From Thermoproteota archaeon (GTDB lineage: Archaea > Thermoproteota > Methanomethylicia > Methanomethylicales > B66-G16), in assembly GCA_003649085.1 (NCBI GenBank), contig QMQV01000027.1, positions 1 to 16,620 on the forward strand: a stretch of DNA of 16,620 bases, read 5' to 3'. Below the pieces are notes generated by a model, which saw only the letters and a list, made by a program, of their open reading frames with translations, was not told where the DNA came from and did not search any database. How positions within the stretch are numbered: the stretch's first letter is position 1; each line of letters begins with the position of its first letter. Positions 13,532 to 16,620 of the stretch are shown here, piece after piece. The position numbers were made by a program, and so were the translations under genes.

Positions 13532-14995
13532 ATGCCCTACAAGATACTGCCAGATGGCAAGGTTGAGCCGTTAAAGCTTTCTCCAGAAGATGTGTTAAAG
13601 ATCGTTAAGGAAGCTGGGGTAAAGTTTATTGACCTCCAGTTTACGGACGGCCCAGGTAGGCTGCAACATACGACGATAACTGTTGACGTGTTAACTCGTG
13701 AAGTTTTCGAACAAGGTGTGCCCAAGCTTGACGGCTCTTCGATAAGGGGCTTTGTTGAGATACAGGAGTCCGACATGGTCTTGAAGCCCGATCCAAACAC
13801 TTTCGCCATAATACCTTGGATACCTCAGGAGATGAAAACTGCCAGGATGATCTGCGACATATATAGAGGCTTTGGCATGGGTAGGCTTACAAGAGACCCC
13901 CGCTACATAGCTCAAAGAGCCGAAGAATACCTTAGACAGGAAGGCTTCGACTTCTCGTACTGGGGCCCTGAGCTTGAGTTCTTCGTCTTCGATAAGGTGA
14001 CGTGGGATGTCATGATGCCATATAAGGGTATGAGCTACAGAATTGAGTCTAGAGAGGCGATATGGGCTCCAACAGGTTCAAACTATCCTATAAGGTTTAA
14101 AGAAGGGTATTTCCCAGCTCCACCACAAGACACCCTAATGGAATATAGAAACGAATGTGTCCAAGTCTTAAGGGACTACTTCAACATACTCTCCACAACA
14201 CATCACCACGAAGTGGCGACAGCAGGTCAATGCGAAATTGACATGCTCCACGACACGCTCACCAACATGGCTGATGGCGTGATAACCTGCAAATTCGTCA
14301 CAAAGAACATCGCCGTAAAGAGGGGCATGATAGTTACCTTTATGCCTAAGCCCATATTCATGGACAACGCTTCGGGTATGCACGTCCACGTGAGCATATG
14401 GAAAGGAGGTCAAAACGTATTCTACGACCCGGACGACGAGTATGCCGAGCTGAGCCAAATCGGGAGATATTTCGTAGGCGGCTTAATAGAACACGCTAGA
14501 TCGTTGTCAGCTATAGTCTCGCCGACGACAAACTCCTATAAGAGGCTTGTACCAGGCTACGAGGCGCCGGTTTACGCTGCTTGGAGCCGCAGCAATAGGT
14601 CAGCTGCCATAAGAATACCTGCATATCATAGGAAGTCTCCGAAGACTAAGAGAGTTGAGTATAGGCCACCCGACCCAGCGGCAAACCCGTACTTTTGCTT
14701 TGCCGCTATGCTAGCAGCTGGCTTAGATGGCATTAAGAAGAAGATTGATCCAGGAGACCCAGTTGATGAAAACATCTACCACATGACGCCAGAGCGTAGG
14801 AGGCAAATGGGCATAAAGGAGCTCCCAGGAAGCTTAAAAGAAGCTGTCGACGAGCTTATGAGCGATCAAGAATATTTAAAGCCAATTTTCGCGCAAGACG
14901 CCATTGACAAAATCGTTGAAAACTCATTAAAGGAGTACAACGAGGTAGCTATGAGGCCACATCCATACGAATTTCACTTATATTTCGACATCTAG
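13532..14995 (+). CDS. glnA: Class I glutamine synthetase
   Basis: The enzyme makes glutamine from glutamate, ammonia and ATP, the main entry of ammonia into metabolism. The 487-aa length and motifs are those of GSI: DGSSIRGFVEIQESDM near 68-83, G145-PELEFFVFD with metal ligands E147 and E149, HHEVATAGQCEID (H224-D237) with E227 and E235, S281-GMHVHVS with H284, SPTTNSYKRLVPGYEAPVY, the ATP-site SRSNRSAAIRIP, and VEYRPPDPAANPY. The NLYDLPP adenylylation segment of bacterial GSI-beta enzymes is not present in that form; NIYHMTPER stands there instead, so covalent control by adenylylation is not expected. The gene stands alone with its own promoter and no P-II or transporter gene nearby in the window. 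Confidence 0.97.
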   Translation: MPYKILPDGKVEPLKLSPEDVLKIVKEAGVKFIDLQFTDGPGRLQHTTITVDVLTREVFEQGVPKLDGSSIRGFVEIQESDMVLKPDPNTFAIIPWIPQEMKTARMICDIYRGFGMGRLTRDPRYIAQRAEEYLRQEGFDFSYWGPELEFFVFDKVTWDVMMPYKGMSYRIESREAIWAPTGSNYPIRFKEGYFPAPPQDTLMEYRNECVQVLRDYFNILSTTHHHEVATAGQCEIDMLHDTLTNMADGVITCKFVTKNIAVKRGMIVTFMPKPIFMDNASGMHVHVSIWKGGQNVFYDPDDEYAELSQIGRYFVGGLIEHARSLSAIVSPTTNSYKRLVPGYEAPVYAAWSRSNRSAAIRIPAYHRKSPKTKRVEYRPPDPAANPYFCFAAMLAAGLDGIKKKIDPGDPVDENIYHMTPERRRQMGIKELPGSLKEAVDELMSDQEYLKPIFAQDAIDKIVENSLKEYNEVAMRPHPYEFHLYFDI

Positions 14996-15020
14996 GACCG
15001 GGCTACTAAGATATATTATA

Positions 15021-15030
15021 CTTTTAAAAT
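15021..15030 (+). promoter_or_regulatory. TATA-like box for the Dph6-type gene
   Basis: CTTTTAAAAT is centred near 15026, so transcription would start near 15052. The in-frame ATG at 15036 would lie before that point, which is why the ATG at 15069 is preferred as the start of translation. Confidence 0.45.
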
Positions 15031-15068
15031 GTATTATGCATTTTTTGATTTGTGATAGGGCTGAGAAG

Positions 15069-15725
15069 ATGAGAGTTTTCGTCTCCTGGAGTGGGGGGAA
15101 GGATTGCAATTTAGCTCTTTATCGTGCGTTGAGGATGGGCTTGGAGGTTGGATGTCTGCTTAGCATGCTTGATGAGGGAGAACTGAGGCTACGCGGTCAT
15201 AATGTGAGCTTGGAGGTTCTTGAGCATCAGGCTTTGGCGCTTGGAATACCCTTAGTTTATGGTAGAGCGAGGTGGGAGACCTACGAAGAGGAGTTTAAGC
15301 GAATTGCTAGGAGGCTCAAGATGGAGGGCTATGGTGGCGCTGTCTTCGGGGACATAAACATAGATGGGCATAGGCGCTGGGTTGAGCGGGTATGCGGTGA
15401 GATTGGGATTAAGGCCTTTGAGCCCCTATGGGGAGAAAGCTATGAGAATCTTCTTGCAGAGTTCTTTGATAACGGCTTTGAAGCCATTATAGTGAGCGCT
15501 AAAGCTGATTTAATAAGCGGAGAGTGGGTTGGGAGACCATTTAGCAGAGAATTCCTAGCCTATTTAAAGCATAAAGGCGTAGACCTTTGTGGAGAAGGAG
15601 GCGAATACCACACTCTAGTAGTCTACGGCCCACCATTTAAACGCCGCCTCAAAATAGTCGAGGCAGAGAAGACCCTGCGCGATAGCCGATGGGCCCTCCA
15701 AATCTCAAAGATAAAGCTAGAGTAA
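15069..15725 (+). CDS. dph6: Diphthine--ammonia ligase-type PP-loop ATPase (Dph6 family)
   Basis: Dph6 performs the last step of diphthamide formation on elongation factor 2, amidating diphthine with ammonia and ATP. From ATG 15069 the protein has 218 aa and begins MRVFVSWSGGKDC, the PP-loop for ATP; an upstream in-frame ATG at 15036 lies too close to the TATA-like box to be the start. Further family marks are VFGDINIDGHRRW near 90-102, IKAFEPLWG near 110-118, and CGEGGEYHTLVVYGPPF near 175-191, where the C-G-E-x-G-E-x-H-T pattern is diagnostic. The C-terminal part of eukaryotic Dph6 is absent, as usual in archaea. No other diphthamide gene is in the window; the gene appears single-standing. 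Confidence 0.9.
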   Translation: MRVFVSWSGGKDCNLALYRALRMGLEVGCLLSMLDEGELRLRGHNVSLEVLEHQALALGIPLVYGRARWETYEEEFKRIARRLKMEGYGGAVFGDINIDGHRRWVERVCGEIGIKAFEPLWGESYENLLAEFFDNGFEAIIVSAKADLISGEWVGRPFSREFLAYLKHKGVDLCGEGGEYHTLVVYGPPFKRRLKIVEAEKTLRDSRWALQISKIKLE

Positions 15726-15874
15726 TGGGGTTAACGCAGGCTGTGACGTGAAGAAAGCTTTTCTCGCTTCTCGTTTTGTATGAGCTTGTCTGTGACGCAT
15801 AAAGGAGTAACGTAGTTATGCCTGACATTTTTAAGCTTAGAAAACTCCAAATCCTATTGGTCAGTAGAGCAGCT

Positions 15875-16620
15875 TCAAAACACGTCAGAGGTGCGCCAGC
15901 AAACGGGATCTGAAGCAAATAGGTCTCCTTTAACAAGGTAAGCTCTAGCTCTGCAGCCCCCACAAACCGTCTTGAAGGGACAGGCTCCACAGATGCCCTT
16001 TAGCTTTTCAGGGTCTCTGAGCTTGACGACAAGCTTATCATTGGCTAGCCTCTTCCAGATCTGATTTAACCCCTCCTTCCTAACGTTACCTATTGTATAC
16101 GGGATGAAGACGCAGGTCCTTACACTTCCATCTTCCATTATGTGCATGGTCTCGCCTATTGAACAGAGCCTCCTCCAATCACCTTCTTCGCTCTCAGCTA
16201 ATAAGGCTAGGTATATCGGCTCGTAGATTGAAATGCGGCTATCACATGAGATAGCGTTCATCGGGACAACTCTCCACTTTTTCCATAGGCGTTGTAGGAA
16301 GCTGTGATACTTAAGCCCTGTTGGGATAATCTCCATCTGCGCTCTTCCACAAGGCATTACGGCGAGCAAATCAGTGTAGAGGTCTTTTTCCAGAGCATAG
16401 CTTAGTAAGGTGTCAATGTCCTTGTAGTTCAGCTTAGTTATCGCTGCACCAATAGAGCACTTTAACCCATGTTTTAAGCACTTCTCTAAGGCGCTGAGCT
16501 TCGTTTTCAGCGAAGAGCTAGCTCCAGTAAGCCTTCTATGGATCTCCTCGCTAACAGTTGGGAGGTTTATTGCTATTGATGCGTCCGCCTCTTTCAGCTT
16601 TTTTATGAACTCGTCGCTTA
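15875..16620 (-). CDS. Radical SAM protein with SPASM-type C-terminal domain (partial, N-terminus beyond right edge)
   Basis: The frame runs open from the TGA at 15875-15877 to the window end, about 248 codons; an internal TTG at 16369 is not a true start. The upstream part, including GASSSLKTKLSALEKCLKHG and CSIGAAITKLNYKDIDTLL, has the late-barrel helix and strand pattern of radical SAM enzymes. The C-terminal half has a cysteine in SIRTCVFI-like context (SVRTCVFIPYTIGNV) and then ICGACPFKTVCGGCRARAY, DPVCW, which is the SPASM cluster pattern C-x2-C-x5-C-x2-C with a later Cys. This arrangement occurs in heme-pathway enzymes (AhbC/AhbD, NirJ types) and peptide-modifying maturases. The CxxxCxxC loop lies outside the window, so the substrate cannot be fixed. 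It converges with dph6 across 149 bp that hold no gene I can see. Confidence 0.85.
   Translation of the reverse strand, partial: SDEFIKKLKEADASIAINLPTVSEEIHRRLTGASSSLKTKLSALEKCLKHGLKCSIGAAITKLNYKDIDTLLSYALEKDLYTDLLAVMPCGRAQMEIIPTGLKYHSFLQRLWKKWRVVPMNAISCDSRISIYEPIYLALLAESEEGDWRRLCSIGETMHIMEDGSVRTCVFIPYTIGNVRKEGLNQIWKRLANDKLVVKLRDPEKLKGICGACPFKTVCGGCRARAYLVKGDLFASDPVCWRTSDVF

Noticed and set aside
14168..14458. Minus-strand frame within glutamine synthetase
   Set aside because: Lies opposite the highly conserved metal-binding core of glnA, so it is a shadow.
15739..15797. Repeated CTGTGACG between dph6 and the radical SAM gene
   Set aside because: Two eight-base copies without spacing pattern or further copies do not make an array or attachment site.
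15649..15990. Minus-strand frame across the end of dph6 and the radical SAM gene
   Set aside because: Overlaps two clear genes in other frames, and has no motif or ribosome site.
1..16620. CRISPR array, tRNA genes, insertion sequences or integrase attachment sites
   Set aside because: I looked for regularly spaced repeats, cloverleaf patterns, transposase motifs and flanking duplications on both strands and saw none; short structured RNAs could still be missed by eye.

Overview
The window looks like chromosomal DNA of a hyperthermophilic or thermophilic archaeon, most likely of the TACK/Thermoproteota side; a finer assignment is not possible from sequence alone. The reasons are a geranylgeranyl-reductase-type flavoprotein (archaeal lipid saturation), an MTA phosphorylase with a C-terminal Cys-x-Cys pair, a diphthamide-type PP-loop ligase, a class I glutamine synthetase, TATA-like boxes about 26 bases before inferred transcription starts, GGTG/GGAGG-type ribosome binding sites, several TTG starts and leaderless or near-leaderless genes. 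I saw no tRNA, rRNA, CRISPR array, insertion sequence or transposase.

Layout. 1-912: a minus-strand pair of membrane/secreted proteins of unknown function (the second runs off the left edge) and an intergenic stretch rich in inverted repeats. 913-1460: a minus-strand translationally coupled pair, a 46-aa small protein followed by a retropepsin-fold-like protein that appears to have lost its catalytic Asp. 1594-3220: a plus-strand geranylgeranyl reductase-family flavoprotein and a DUF488 protein. 3296-11443: the most unusual part, described below. 11406-12379: a minus-strand purine-type phosphoribosyltransferase and a DUF167/YggU-type protein. 12541-15725: plus-strand MTA phosphorylase, glutamine synthetase and Dph6-type ligase. 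15875-16620: the C-terminal half of a minus-strand radical SAM/SPASM protein cut by the right edge.

The 3296-11443 block encodes five proteins that look like one membrane-linked cytoskeletal system: (1) a secreted-domain, single-pass membrane protein with a short cytosolic coiled coil; (2) an 879-aa tubulin/FtsZ-superfamily protein with intact T1, T4 (GGGTGSG) and T7-like (DxDxAD) GTPase elements, but with several hundred residues of helical coiled coil between the GTPase part and a C-terminal domain; (3) on the opposite strand, a 386-aa short protein that resembles the same fold but with all nucleotide motifs degraded; (4) a polytopic membrane protein with a large cytosolic helical region; (5) a protein with a PH-like N-terminal beta domain and helical remainder, coupled to (4) by an ATGA overlap. 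Genes 1-2 form one operon, 4-5 another, and gene 3 diverges from 4 across a compact bidirectional promoter. An active filament-forming GTPase, an inactive paralogue and membrane anchors suggest membrane shaping, cell-envelope organisation or division; this is inference.

The phosphoribosyltransferase and MTA phosphorylase are divergently transcribed across a region holding a perfect 22-bp palindrome that overlaps the phosphoribosyltransferase promoter. Both act on purines/MTA salvage, so joint control is possible.
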